Notes under the pieces: generated by a model
What the model saw: only the letters and a program-made list of their open reading frames with translations
Databases searched by the model: none
Told to the model about the DNA's origin: nothing
Assembly: GCA_937952925.1 (NCBI GenBank)
Contig: CALFYA010000438.1
Location: forward strand, 1 to 43,512
Direction: 5' to 3'
From: an uncultured Moraxellaceae bacterium
GTDB taxonomy: Bacteria; Pseudomonadota; Gammaproteobacteria; Pseudomonadales; Moraxellaceae
Length of the DNA: 43,512 bases
Translations under genes and position numbers: made by a program
Shown: positions 34,291 to 43,204 of the stretch, in pieces
How the letters are laid out: the number at the start of each line of letters is the position of its first letter
How positions within the stretch are numbered: position 1 is the stretch's first letter

Positions 34291-36876
34291 TTACCGCCCT
34301 GCATTCAACAAATTGCTCAGCGTTTCGGTCACACTACTCGACGACACCTGCCCTTGCAGCACCCGCAAAATCTGCTCTGCTTGCGCACGCATTGGCGCTT
34401 TGAGCGTATACCAACGCGACAACGCCTGTAAAATCCGCGAGCCTAAGATCGGGTTTTGTCCATCCAAGCGTTTGGCAATATCGGCGTACAACTGCACACC
34501 ATCAACTGTCCAAAACGCCAACGGATTACCCGCAAAATGACTGGTCACTGCGCGAATCCGGTTGGGCGTGCCCCAATCAAAACGCGCATGTTCGGTGAGT
34601 GCGCGAATATCGCTAGCAGTGGCTGCCGGATTGCCCGACTGCACACTAAACCACAAATCCATCGCCAGCGCTTCTTCGCTAAAGCGCGCCGCAAAATCGG
34701 CGAGTTTTTCTGCTGCATCGGGTGCGTCATGCCACACCAATTGACGCAGTGCACCCAAACGCTCAGTCATACACACTGCTTGATCGTACTGGCTGCTGGC
34801 CAAGCGTAGCGCGTCGGTCAGTCCAGCACGACAGGCCATCGACAGTACCACATTACGCCATGCACGCCGCCCCATCGCTTCGCTGCTATCCACATACGGC
34901 ACAATCGGCTGCTCGGTATAGGCGCTCAGCCAATAATCTTGTAAGCGGTGCGCCAAGGCGTTCAGCAAGGCTTCGCGCTGCTCATGCACCACATCAGGAT
35001 CATAATCTTGATGAATCCGGCTGGCGATATAGTTTTCACTGGGCACATCCAGCAAACGCGAGGCCAAAAGCGGATCAGTCGCCGCGACGTGTGGCAAGGT
35101 TTGCGCCATCGCCTCCAAGTAGATCTGTGCATCGTGGCCTTGCAGCAATACGCGCTCAACCAACTGCTGCGCCGCTTGCCATTGGTTAAAGCCGTTGGTT
35201 TCGTGTTGTAGCAAAAACGCTAAATCGTGATCGTCGTAGGCAAAATCCAGCAACACCGGCGCAGAAAAATCACGCAGCACCGATGCCACTGGCGCCGACG
35301 TCACGCCTTCAAACACAAACTGCTGCTCGGCTTGGGTCAGCATCAGCACGCGCTCGGCCTGCAATTGCCCGCTAGCCCGATCAAACAGCGCGGTGCTGAC
35401 CGGAATCGGCAGCGGCACAGGATCGGGATATTTGGCGCGTTTGGGCGTGGCTTGGGTCAGCGTAAGCGTATAGGTCTGCGCGGCTGCGTCATACACGCCT
35501 GCACCACTCACACACGGCGTGGCGGGCTGGCTATACCATGTGAGGAAATTGCGCACATCCACGCCCGAACCATCGCTGAGGCTATCGAGCAAATCTTCCA
35601 CCGTGACGGCTTGCCCATCGTGACGGCGGAAATACTCATCTGTCCCCAAACGAAACTTCTCTTTGCCAAGTAGCGTGGCGATCATCCGCACAATTTCTGC
35701 GCCTTTGTCGTAGACGGTGGCGGTGTAGAAATTGTTAATTTCCACAAAATGATCAGGACGCGGTGGATGCGACATGGGGCCTGCATCTTCGGCAAATTGC
35801 GCCGATTTTAGGCTGGACACATCATCAATGCGTTGTACCGCAGCCGATTGCAGGGTTTCTGAAAACGACTGATCACGAAAAACGGTAAAGCCTTCTTTCA
35901 AGCACAGTTGAAACCAATCACGACAGGTGATGCGGTTGCCCGTCCAATTGTGAAAATACTCATGGGCAATAGTGGATTTCACATAAAAATTGGCCGGATC
36001 GGTGGTGGTCTGCGGGTCTGACAGCACACAGGCGGTATTAAAAATATTCAGGCCTTTGTTTTCCATCGCGCCCATATTGAACTGACTGACCGCCACAATC
36101 ATGTAGTTGTCCAGATCATACGGGCGACCGTAGACCTCCTCATCCCATTGCATTGAGTCTTTCAGGGCTTGCATGCCCACATGGCATTTGTCGATGTCGC
36201 GGCTTTCGGTGTATAGCTCTAGGCTGACCACGCGGCCTTCGCTAGTGGTATAGCTGTCTTTGAGCACGGCCAAATCACCGGCCACACACGCAAACAAATA
36301 GCTGGGCTTTTTGGTGGGATCTTGCCAAATGGTGTAGTGCCGCCCCGCACCGGCTGCGCCTTTTTCCAGCAAATTGCCATTGGCGAGCAAGGTGGGATAT
36401 TTCAGATCAGCTTCTAAGCGAGTGGTATACACACTCAAGACATCAGGACGATCGGGGAAAAAAGTGATTTTACGAAAGCCTTCCGGCTCGTTTTGGGTGA
36501 CAAACAAATTGCCCGCTTGATACAAGCCTTCAAGCTGGGTGTTGCTTTCGGGGTGAATCCGCACGCGAGTTTCCACCATGCAGGTATCTGGTGCATCAAG
36601 CACCGTGAGTTGTTCGCTGGTCAAATGGTATTGCTCAGGGCGCAGCACCTGACCATCGACGCGAATTTCTAGCAACTCCAAATCACGACCGAGCAATATA
36701 AGCTCACCAGCGTGCTGACGCTGCATGCTCAGGAGGCTAGATACCAAGGTTTCATGGTCAAAAATCGAAATATCCAGATCGACTTGATGTACCGCATACA
36801 CCGGCGGTTGATAGTCTTTGAGATACACCACCGGATGGGCGTGTTGAGTGTCTTCACTTGAGGTGGCAATATTCAT
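34291..36876 (-). CDS. pepN: Aminopeptidase N
   Basis: An 861-residue M1 zinc metallopeptidase that removes N-terminal residues from peptides in the cytoplasm. It has the exopeptidase motif GAMEN (269-273), the zinc site HEYFH (305-309) with the third ligand E328 in LKEGF, and the long helical C-terminal domain of the gammaproteobacterial type. The ATG at 36876 is preceded by AAGGATT (minus strand), giving a fair SD. Single gene, divergent from dbpA. Confidence 0.97.
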   Translation of the reverse strand: MNIATSSEDTQHAHPVVYLKDYQPPVYAVHQVDLDISIFDHETLVSSLLSMQRQHAGELILLGRDLELLEIRVDGQVLRPEQYHLTSEQLTVLDAPDTCMVETRVRIHPESNTQLEGLYQAGNLFVTQNEPEGFRKITFFPDRPDVLSVYTTRLEADLKYPTLLANGNLLEKGAAGAGRHYTIWQDPTKKPSYLFACVAGDLAVLKDSYTTSEGRVVSLELYTESRDIDKCHVGMQALKDSMQWDEEVYGRPYDLDNYMIVAVSQFNMGAMENKGLNIFNTACVLSDPQTTTDPANFYVKSTIAHEYFHNWTGNRITCRDWFQLCLKEGFTVFRDQSFSETLQSAAVQRIDDVSSLKSAQFAEDAGPMSHPPRPDHFVEINNFYTATVYDKGAEIVRMIATLLGKEKFRLGTDEYFRRHDGQAVTVEDLLDSLSDGSGVDVRNFLTWYSQPATPCVSGAGVYDAAAQTYTLTLTQATPKRAKYPDPVPLPIPVSTALFDRASGQLQAERVLMLTQAEQQFVFEGVTSAPVASVLRDFSAPVLLDFAYDDHDLAFLLQHETNGFNQWQAAQQLVERVLLQGHDAQIYLEAMAQTLPHVAATDPLLASRLLDVPSENYIASRIHQDYDPDVVHEQREALLNALAHRLQDYWLSAYTEQPIVPYVDSSEAMGRRAWRNVVLSMACRAGLTDALRLASSQYDQAVCMTERLGALRQLVWHDAPDAAEKLADFAARFSEEALAMDLWFSVQSGNPAATASDIRALTEHARFDWGTPNRIRAVTSHFAGNPLAFWTVDGVQLYADIAKRLDGQNPILGSRILQALSRWYTLKAPMRAQAEQILRVLQGQVSSSSVTETLSNLLNAGR

Positions 36877-37003
36877 GGGAAATCCTTGTGGTGACGCAAC
36901 AGCTAGCGTATAGCATAGGTAAGGGTGAATGGCGATGAGATCAAGGGGATCAATCGGGATTGTCTGCTACACTACCCCCCAATTCTTTTGCTAGACCACC
37001 ACC

Positions 37004-38404
37004 GTGACCCAATCCACCAGCCGCGCCCCCCAATTTGACACCCTCTCGCTTGGTCGCGACATGCTGCAAAACCTCTCCAGCATGGGCTTTGCCGAGATGA
37101 CCGCGATCCAAGCCGCCAGCCTACCGCACATTTTGAAGGGCGCGGATGTGATTGCCCAAGCCAAAACCGGTAGTGGCAAAACTGTGGCATTTGGGCTTGG
37201 CGTGCTGCAAAAACTTGACCCCAAAAGCCTCGCCCCACAAAGCTTAATCCTCTGCCCCACCCGCGAACTCGCCGATCAAGTGGCGCAAGAGCTGCGCCGC
37301 CTTGCCCGTGCGATTGGCAATATCAAAATCTTGGTGCTCGGCGGTGGTGTGGCGATGAACCCACAAATCGAATCACTCGAACACGGCGCACACATTATCG
37401 TTGGCACCGCAGGACGCATCCAAAAGCATTTGGATAAAGGCTCGTTGTCACTCGCAGCCATCAATAGCATCGTGCTCGACGAAGCCGACCGGATGCTGGA
37501 TATGGGCTTTTTTGACAGTATTAGCGCGATTATCAAACAAGCACCCACAGATCGGCAGACCTTGCTGTTTTCCGCCACTTATCCAGACGGCATCAAGACC
37601 CTCGCCAAGCAATTTATGCAAGCGCCGCAACAAATCACCGTGGCTGAGCAACACAGCGATACGCAAATTGAGCAGCGCTGCTATGAAATTGCGCCTGAGC
37701 AACGCTTTGAGATGGTGACCAAAGTCTTGCAACACTATCGCCCTGAATCGTGTGTGGCGTTTTGCTTTACCAAGCAGCAATGCCAAGACCTGACCACGCA
37801 CCTGATCAGCAAAGGCATCTCGGCACAAGCACTCAATGGCGATCTGGATCAACGAGATCGTGATCAAGTGGTGACCATGTTTGCCAACAAAAGCATCTCG
37901 GTGTTGGTCGCAACCGATGTGGCTGCGCGTGGTTTAGACATTGCTGGCCTTGATTTGGTGATCAATGTGGAGCTGACCGGCGAGCCAGAAACCCATATCC
38001 ACCGGATTGGGCGGACAGGTCGCGCCGGTGCAACCGGTGTGGCGGTGAGCTTGATTGCACCGCGTGAAGCGCGTCGTGCGGCAGCGATTGAAGACATCCA
38101 AGGTCAGCCGTTTGTGTTTTATCCGATCAGTGAACTGGTGGGCAAAACCACACCGCTGACCGCCCCGATGATGACCATTGCACTCAGTTCAGGCCGTAAG
38201 GACAAATTGCGTGCTGGTGATATTTTGGGTGCGCTGACCGGTGAGCATGGCCTGCCTGCGGGTAAGATTGGCAAAATCACCATTATGGATATGCAGTCTT
38301 ATGTGGCGGTGGAGCAAGGTAGCGCCAAGCAAGCACTGAAGCGGTTGACCACAGGTAAGGTGAAAGGCCGGACGATTAAAGCACGGTTGGTGACGCTGGG
38401 TTAA
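37004..38404 (+). CDS. dbpA: ATP-dependent RNA helicase DbpA
   Basis: A DEAD-box helicase acting on 23S rRNA hairpin 92 during 50S assembly. The 466-residue product has Walker A AQAKTGSGKT (51-60), the DEAD box at 159-162 (VLDEADRMLDMGF), SAT, HRIGRTGRAG and a C-terminal DbpA RNA-binding domain of about 75 residues (KLRAGDILGALTGEHGLPAG). The start is GTG at 37004 without an evident SD. A 127-base divergent region separates it from pepN. Confidence 0.95.
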   Translation: MTQSTSRAPQFDTLSLGRDMLQNLSSMGFAEMTAIQAASLPHILKGADVIAQAKTGSGKTVAFGLGVLQKLDPKSLAPQSLILCPTRELADQVAQELRRLARAIGNIKILVLGGGVAMNPQIESLEHGAHIIVGTAGRIQKHLDKGSLSLAAINSIVLDEADRMLDMGFFDSISAIIKQAPTDRQTLLFSATYPDGIKTLAKQFMQAPQQITVAEQHSDTQIEQRCYEIAPEQRFEMVTKVLQHYRPESCVAFCFTKQQCQDLTTHLISKGISAQALNGDLDQRDRDQVVTMFANKSISVLVATDVAARGLDIAGLDLVINVELTGEPETHIHRIGRTGRAGATGVAVSLIAPREARRAAAIEDIQGQPFVFYPISELVGKTTPLTAPMMTIALSSGRKDKLRAGDILGALTGEHGLPAGKIGKITIMDMQSYVAVEQGSAKQALKRLTTGKVKGRTIKARLVTLG

Positions 38405-38413
38405 GCAGGTGAG

Positions 38414-38437
38414 GCAGCATCTCTTTTGAGGTGCTGC
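38414..38437 (+). terminator. Hairpin after dbpA
   Basis: A 10-bp stem GCAGCATCTC / GAGGTGCTGC with one wobble pair and a TTTT loop, 10 bases after the stop. No T run follows, so this is a tentative terminator. Confidence 0.45.
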
Positions 38438-38567
38438 TGGTCAGAGGATTAAAAACAAAATGGCATACTCTTTTGCACATACAATCAGTCGTATCGCTTG
38501 TAATAGTTAATATCCTAGTGTCTACTAAAAGCCAGTTAAAATATCAAGTCAGCATAGGAGTTTATTA

Positions 38568-38882
38568 ATGCGAAACTTATTTTCCTTGATGATATGCATG
38601 TTATTTTTTCTCACAAGCACTTTAGAAGCTGGGGAAGTCAAAAACACATCAGCTTCCCCTGAGCCTGTTAAATGTTACGAAGGAAGTTGGGGTAGTAAAG
38701 ACCGTGAGGGGTTTGGCTTAACGGCTGGACAGGCTATTGAGCTATGTAGTGGAACAGCAAATGCTAACAAGACACTTTTATGCTTTTCGAAAGCATGGGG
38801 ACATACCAACGATGGAGGACTAGGGTTGACTCTTGGCCAAGCTATTGATCTTTGCAAATCAAACCAAAGCTCTACCAATTGA
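38568..38882 (+). CDS. Small secreted protein with two 25-residue cysteine-bounded repeats
   Basis: A 104-residue protein with a signal peptide (residues 1-21, FSLMICMLFFLTSTLEA). The mature part contains two copies of a 25-residue unit, residues 36-60 and 72-96, each bounded by cysteines and sharing C-x4-W-G ... G-x-G-L-T-x-G-Q-A-I-(E/D)-L-C. The paired cysteines suggest one disulfide per repeat in the periplasm or outside. I do not recognise the family. AGGAG lies 7 bases before the ATG. The gene and its upstream region are visibly AT-richer than dbpA. Confidence 0.75.
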   Translation: MRNLFSLMICMLFFLTSTLEAGEVKNTSASPEPVKCYEGSWGSKDREGFGLTAGQAIELCSGTANANKTLLCFSKAWGHTNDGGLGLTLGQAIDLCKSNQSSTN

Positions 38883-38909
38883 AAGATTGTAACTCACGTG
38901 TCATATGAG

Positions 38910-39191
38910 CTAAATCTTACATTCAACCGCCGCAGCCTCCAAAATCTCAACCGGTACGCCACGCCTTTTAAGTGCTTCAATCAAGCGAGCTTCCGCGCTA
39001 AACAGATACTGCGCTTCATCACGGCGCAGCCCATCACTGATATAGGCTTTCATCAACGCTTGGTAGCCTGAAAATCCACGCAGTGGCGCAATTTCTTTCA
39101 TCGACTCCACCACATCCACAGGCATACGAATGGTGATCGACGTGCTAGGCCGCTTTTTGGTCAAACGGGCTTTGATTTTATCCGGCATCAT
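38910..39191 (-). CDS. Ribbon-helix-helix antitoxin, BrnA/CopG-like
   Basis: A 93-residue protein. Residues 15-60 form a ribbon-helix-helix (TSITIRMPVDVVESMKEIAP, then SGYQALMKAYISDGLR), followed by a helical tail. Such antitoxins follow BrnT-family RNase toxins in overlapping operons. Here the start overlaps the end of a BrnT-like C-terminal remnant, but the rest of the toxin is missing, so this is an orphan antitoxin. The ATG at 39191 has GGAG 10 bases upstream; 39188 is an alternative. Confidence 0.7.
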   Translation of the reverse strand: MMPDKIKARLTKKRPSTSITIRMPVDVVESMKEIAPLRGFSGYQALMKAYISDGLRRDEAQYLFSAEARLIEALKRRGVPVEILEAAAVECKI

Positions 39192-39237
39192 CGTTTTTAC
39201 GCTCCTCGGCAATCGCTTTACGGGCTGAGAATACCTT
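39178..39237 (-). pseudogene. C-terminal remnant of a BrnT-like toxin
   Basis: Reading from 39237, the 19 codons before the TAA at 39178 give KVFSARKAIAEERKNDDAG, resembling the C-terminal end of BrnT toxins (typically ISARKA..xERK). The stop overlaps the antitoxin start as in intact brnTA operons. Upstream the frame meets the TAA of the DUF2797 gene directly, so all of the toxin before this point is deleted. Confidence 0.6.
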
Positions 39238-40092
39238 TTACCCTACCGTCACACTCAACTCATACCCCCCAAACTTGCGTAAATTGAGCACACCGGTATC
39301 CAACATCAAATACTGCCCCTTAATCCCCAGCAACGTCCCTTCAATCACTGGGGTTTTATCAAAATTATGCGCACTCACCTTCTTGGGATACTCGATCACC
39401 GGATAAGCAAACTCACGCACATGCTGCCCCTCAAGCACCCCAATCTGGTCTGGATAGGCATGCTGCAAGTGTTTGAGATCATCGGCATAGTGCAACAACA
39501 GCTCATCACGCAAACTCGGCAAATCAATCGGTGCGGCCTCACCTTTGAGCATTGCCCGCCAATCGGTCTTATCGGCAATGCGCTGCGCGATCATCTGCTC
39601 CACCACCCCAGACAAAAACCGTGTAGCGGTCTGGATAATCGGTAAGGCTTGGGTCGCACCTTGATCGAGCCAACGGGTGGGCATTTGGCTATGACGGGTA
39701 ATCCCGACTTTGAGCGCACTTGAATTGGCCAGATACACCACATGCGGATTGAAGCACACTTCTTGCGCAAACGACTCCTCACGGCAGGTGCCCAAATGAT
39801 GGTGACACGTTTCCGGCTTCATGATGCACATATCGCAACTCGCCTTGGTCTTAAAGCACTTAAAGCAATGCCCTTGCGAGTAAGATTTGGGCGTTTTGGC
39901 TCCACACGACAAGCAAAAAATCTTGCCTGTCCACGCCAGACGCATGGTTTTTTGTAGATGTGGGGTCAGGTTGCATTCAAATGGCTCGACCACCAAACTA
40001 TAATCCACGTCCACAGCCAAACGACCATCAAGGGTTTCGCTGGTATCGCCCACACGCGCCCGCATCTTGTGGCAAATGCCTTGATATTCCAT
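39238..40092 (-). CDS. DUF2797 family protein with zinc-binding cysteine clusters
   Basis: A 284-residue protein of the DUF2797 family. Cysteine pairs CLSCG and CFKCF, then CDMCIMKPETCH (about residues 60-97), suggest one or two structural zinc sites. The family's conserved KVGITRHSQMPTRWLDQGA and C-terminal LNLRKFGGYELSV are present and complete. Function is unknown. Its stop is directly against the BrnT remnant, marking the deletion junction. Confidence 0.85.
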   Translation of the reverse strand: MEYQGICHKMRARVGDTSETLDGRLAVDVDYSLVVEPFECNLTPHLQKTMRLAWTGKIFCLSCGAKTPKSYSQGHCFKCFKTKASCDMCIMKPETCHHHLGTCREESFAQEVCFNPHVVYLANSSALKVGITRHSQMPTRWLDQGATQALPIIQTATRFLSGVVEQMIAQRIADKTDWRAMLKGEAAPIDLPSLRDELLLHYADDLKHLQHAYPDQIGVLEGQHVREFAYPVIEYPKKVSAHNFDKTPVIEGTLLGIKGQYLMLDTGVLNLRKFGGYELSVTVG

Positions 40093-40125
40093 GCTGTGCT
40101 TTTACTCACTCAAAAGGATCAATCT

Positions 40126-40581
40126 GTGACCGGTTCGTGGCCTCTGGATATTTTGCCCCTCGTACAGGGACTCGCGCAACAAAAGCCGATCGCGCATGGC
40201 CTGCTGATTGGCGCAGATTGCACCGACGCACGCTGGCTTGCCGCGCAGGTGGGGATTTGGCAGGCCATTGATCTGCCTGCGCTATATGATTTGCCGTTTA
40301 GTATCCGTTATGATTTGGCGGTGCTCGCGCTACCTGAACAGGTCGATGAGAATGCGACCCATAGCATCACCCGTCTACGCGATTTGCTGGCGCGGCGGGT
40401 GTTGGTCTTGGCGCATCCCAATCAACTCCAGTTGCTGCGTGCACTGGGTTTTAGCCAGATCGAAGACTTGGGCGAATGCCAGCTCTGGCAGTTTAATATC
40501 TTGGAATACAAACAAGTGCCCGATTGGCTGAATGCCAAATACTGGGCAAACCCCGAAAACTGGGGTAAATATCGCTGGTAA
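40126..40581 (+). CDS. DUF6231-like small protein
   Basis: A 151-residue protein that resembles a truncated Rossmann or methyltransferase-like fold (HGLLIGADCTDARWL, YDLAVLALPEQVD, RVLVLAHPNQLQLLRALGF) and ends YWANPENWGKYRW, seen in DUF6231 proteins of Pseudomonadales. Function unknown. The start is GTG at 40126 with AAGGA 7 bases upstream; earlier in-frame codons lie inside the divergent DUF2797 gene. Confidence 0.7.
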   Translation: MTGSWPLDILPLVQGLAQQKPIAHGLLIGADCTDARWLAAQVGIWQAIDLPALYDLPFSIRYDLAVLALPEQVDENATHSITRLRDLLARRVLVLAHPNQLQLLRALGFSQIEDLGECQLWQFNILEYKQVPDWLNAKYWANPENWGKYRW

Positions 40582-40587
40582 GTCGCG

Positions 40588-41409
40588 TCAATCTAGCAAT
40601 TCTGCGCCACAGCGATCACAGTATTGTGCATCCAAGGCATGCTGCAACTTGCCACAATTGGAGCATGTCACCGCTTTGGTCTTGTGCTGTTGCATGCTAC
40701 GGGCAAGCTCTGCGGTAAAAATCCCAGTTGGGACAGCAATAATCGCATAACCTGCAATCATCACCACAGACGCAATCGCTTGTCCGAGTGGCGTTTTGGG
40801 TGACATATCCCCATATCCTACTGTCGTCAGCGTCACCACTGCCCAATAAATACTTTTGGGAATACTGGTAAAGCCATTGTCTGCCCCTTCAACCACATAC
40901 AAAATCGAGCCGAAGATCGTCACCAACGCCAATATAGACACCAAAAACACCACAATTTTTTGTTGGCTACCGCGCAAAGCTTCCAGCAAAAAACCGGCTT
41001 GTTGCAAATAAGGCAGCAACTTAAATACGCGAAACACCCGCAAAATGCGCAAAAACCGCACCACCAGCAGATACTGCACGCCACCAAAGATCAAGCTCAA
41101 GTACGCTGGTAAAATGGACAGCAAATCAACCACACCAAAAAAACTGGTGGCGTATTGGCGAGGATTGGGGGCGCTATACAAGCGCAGCGCATATTCAACG
41201 GTAAAAAATAAGGTAAATGCCCATTCTGCAATATAAAAATAACTGCCATATTGCCGATTGAGTGACGCCACACTATCGAGCATGACCACCAAAACGCTTA
41301 AAATAATAGCCAAAATCAACACCATATCAAAGGTGCGACCTGCGGGTGTGTCTGTTCCTTCTATAATGCGATGTAAAAATTGTTGGGTGGGATTAAGGAG
41401 ACGACTCAT
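40588..41409 (-). CDS. Voltage-gated potassium channel with C-terminal zinc ribbon
   Basis: A 273-residue six-helix channel. S1 lies near 28-44, S4 near 115-130 with arginines every third residue (RFLRILRVFRVFK), and the pore has the selectivity filter TVGYGD (196-201), followed by S6. Residues 249-267 add a CSNC...CDRC zinc ribbon in the cytoplasm, an addition to the plain Kv-like channel. It converges on the DUF6231 gene with only 6 bases between stops. Confidence 0.9.
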   Translation of the reverse strand: MSRLLNPTQQFLHRIIEGTDTPAGRTFDMVLILAIILSVLVVMLDSVASLNRQYGSYFYIAEWAFTLFFTVEYALRLYSAPNPRQYATSFFGVVDLLSILPAYLSLIFGGVQYLLVVRFLRILRVFRVFKLLPYLQQAGFLLEALRGSQQKIVVFLVSILALVTIFGSILYVVEGADNGFTSIPKSIYWAVVTLTTVGYGDMSPKTPLGQAIASVVMIAGYAIIAVPTGIFTAELARSMQQHKTKAVTCSNCGKLQHALDAQYCDRCGAELLD

Positions 41410-41589
41410 CTCAATATCTCATGTACATGATCTAGACATCATAACGCTGATGCAACGCATTGTGCGGCTTTGCTAGCTGATGCACCCCAACGACCATGTC
41501 CCCTGTCCGCTCACACCTAGCCTATGCTAAGATTTGCCCCATTTTCGAGTGCGCATCGCACCAGCAGGTTGTAGCAAGGAGAACCGGAC

Positions 41590-42339
41590 ATGGCCGGACA
41601 TTCCAAATGGGCAAACATCAAGCACCGCAAAGCGCGTCAAGATGCGGTGAAAGGCAAAGTATTTACCAAATATATCCGTGAGTTGGTCAGTGCGGCCAAA
41701 CAAGGTGATCCTGATCCAGCCAAGAACCCGCGCTTGCGTGCTGTGGTGGAAAAAGCCCTGTCGGTGAACATGACCCGCGACACCATCAACCGTGCAATTC
41801 AGCGTGGCGCTGGCGGTGGCGATCAAGACAACGTGTCTGAAATCACCTATGAAGGCTATGGCGTCGGTGGCGTCGCTGTCATCGTGGAAACCATGACCGA
41901 CAATGTCAACCGTACCGTGGGTGAAGTGCGTCATGCCTTTAGCAAAAACGGCGGCAACTTGGGCACCACCGGCAGCGTGTCGTATTTGTTTAGCAAACGC
42001 GGCGAAATTCGTTTTGATGATGTCAGTCTTGAAGATCGCATCATGGACGTGGCGCTTGAAGCAGGTGCTGATGATGTCGAAAATGACGGCAATAGCATCG
42101 TGGTGGTCACCACGCCAGACAGCTTTGGTGATGTGCAAGACGCGCTCAATGCAGCTGGCCTCAAATCCGACAATGCCGAAGTGACCATGCACCCCTCAAC
42201 CAACGCCGACATCACCGATGTCGAGCAGGCCGAGCGCATCATCAAGATGATTGATATGCTTGAAGACTTAGACGATGTGCAAGAGGTGTATACCAACGTC
42301 AATTTCTCGGCAGAGGTGTTGGCGGCACTCAGCGCTTAA
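41590..42339 (+). CDS. yebC: YebC/PmpR-family protein
   Basis: A 249-residue protein starting AGHSKWANIKHRKARQD, the family hallmark, with TYEGYGVGGVAVIVE and GTTGSVSYLF in the middle. Members act as transcription regulators or, for YebC in some bacteria, help ribosomes at polyproline stretches; which applies here is not visible. GGAG lies 9 bases before the ATG. A hairpin follows the stop. Confidence 0.95.
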   Translation: MAGHSKWANIKHRKARQDAVKGKVFTKYIRELVSAAKQGDPDPAKNPRLRAVVEKALSVNMTRDTINRAIQRGAGGGDQDNVSEITYEGYGVGGVAVIVETMTDNVNRTVGEVRHAFSKNGGNLGTTGSVSYLFSKRGEIRFDDVSLEDRIMDVALEAGADDVENDGNSIVVVTTPDSFGDVQDALNAAGLKSDNAEVTMHPSTNADITDVEQAERIIKMIDMLEDLDDVQEVYTNVNFSAEVLAALSA

Positions 42340-42347
42340 TCGAATAT

Positions 42348-42371
42348 GGAGATGGGTATTCGCCCATCTCC
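42348..42371 (+). terminator. Hairpin after yebC
   Basis: Perfect 9-bp stem GGAGATGGG / CCCATCTCC with a 6-base loop, 9 bases past the stop. It is followed by TT then an A run, so T-run support is missing on the plus strand. Confidence 0.55.
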
Positions 42372-42457
42372 TTAAAAAATTCATCATTTCAATTTACACA
42401 AAATTACAAAAACATTGTAAAGTTTAACTCAAATATTCTGAGCGAACGAGTGTTGTC

Positions 42458-43204
42458 ATGTCCAAGTGGGTGCGTCCTTTCGGTCTAGCTACGATGCTGG
42501 TACTCGTCTGGGGAAGCAGTATTGGTTTAACCCAACATCCAACAACCCTTAAGCTCGTTGTACAAGCTGGTTTTGCACCCGCATTTCTAAAGTTACAACC
42601 GCAGCTTGAATCTCGTCTCAACCTCAAATTACAGATTAGCGAGCGAAACGCACCCCAAATTTTTAGCATGCTCACTTCCCCCAATCGTGCACAAACTGAT
42701 GTGGTGATTGTCAACAATGATGGCACCCTCAATCGGTTTGAAGATCAACAGTGGATACTCAAAGGCAGTATCACCCCGATTGTTTCGACTCAGATTGTGC
42801 TGTGGTGTTCTTCAGATCGGGTCAATTTGCGTGTCTCGATTGGCGAAACCCTCAAAGCCATGCAACACGTGACGCTTGCATTGCCACCAACCCAAGCACC
42901 GTCAACACGGGCGATTCAGCCGTACCTTGCCACGCTGGCCAAATCCGTGCGAGTCATCTACACCGACAACACGCTTGACAGTTGGCGCACGGCTTATCAT
43001 CAAAAGGCCGATTGCGCCGTGACCCTCAAAAGCTTGGTGGCTGGCGAAAGCCTGACCCACTACCGCGCATTTCCCAATCATATCGCGCACATTAGCGCTG
43101 CCATTCCAAACGCTAGCCCGCATTCGGCAGACGCCACGCGCTTGATTGAGCTGCTCAACTCCCCGCTGATGCGCAGCAAAATCCAAGCGCTTGGGTATCA
43201 GTAA
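42458..43204 (+). CDS. ModA-like periplasmic substrate-binding protein
   Basis: A 248-residue exported protein with an N-terminal signal segment (LATMLVLVWGSSIGLT) and a type 2 periplasmic binding fold: TLKLVVQAGFAPAFLKLQPQ, TDVVIVNNDGTLNRF, then TQIVLWCSS and a C-terminal SPLMRSKIQALGYQ typical of ModA-type proteins. Molybdate is a reasonable ligand guess given the moa genes in the window, but no modB/modC permease genes are adjacent, so the ligand is open. The gene converges on uvrB with no gap. Confidence 0.75.
   Translation: MSKWVRPFGLATMLVLVWGSSIGLTQHPTTLKLVVQAGFAPAFLKLQPQLESRLNLKLQISERNAPQIFSMLTSPNRAQTDVVIVNNDGTLNRFEDQQWILKGSITPIVSTQIVLWCSSDRVNLRVSIGETLKAMQHVTLALPPTQAPSTRAIQPYLATLAKSVRVIYTDNTLDSWRTAYHQKADCAVTLKSLVAGESLTHYRAFPNHIAHISAAIPNASPHSADATRLIELLNSPLMRSKIQALGYQ

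Noticed and set aside
41419..41430. Palindrome TCATGTACATGA just upstream of the potassium channel start
   Set aside because: A 12-bp palindrome is short enough to arise by chance; mentioned only for the core it shares with the site at 17280.
41527..42192. Open frame of 221 codons opposite yebC
   Set aside because: Antisense of a confident, conserved gene; the composition (His- and Phe-rich, no motifs) is typical of a shadow frame.
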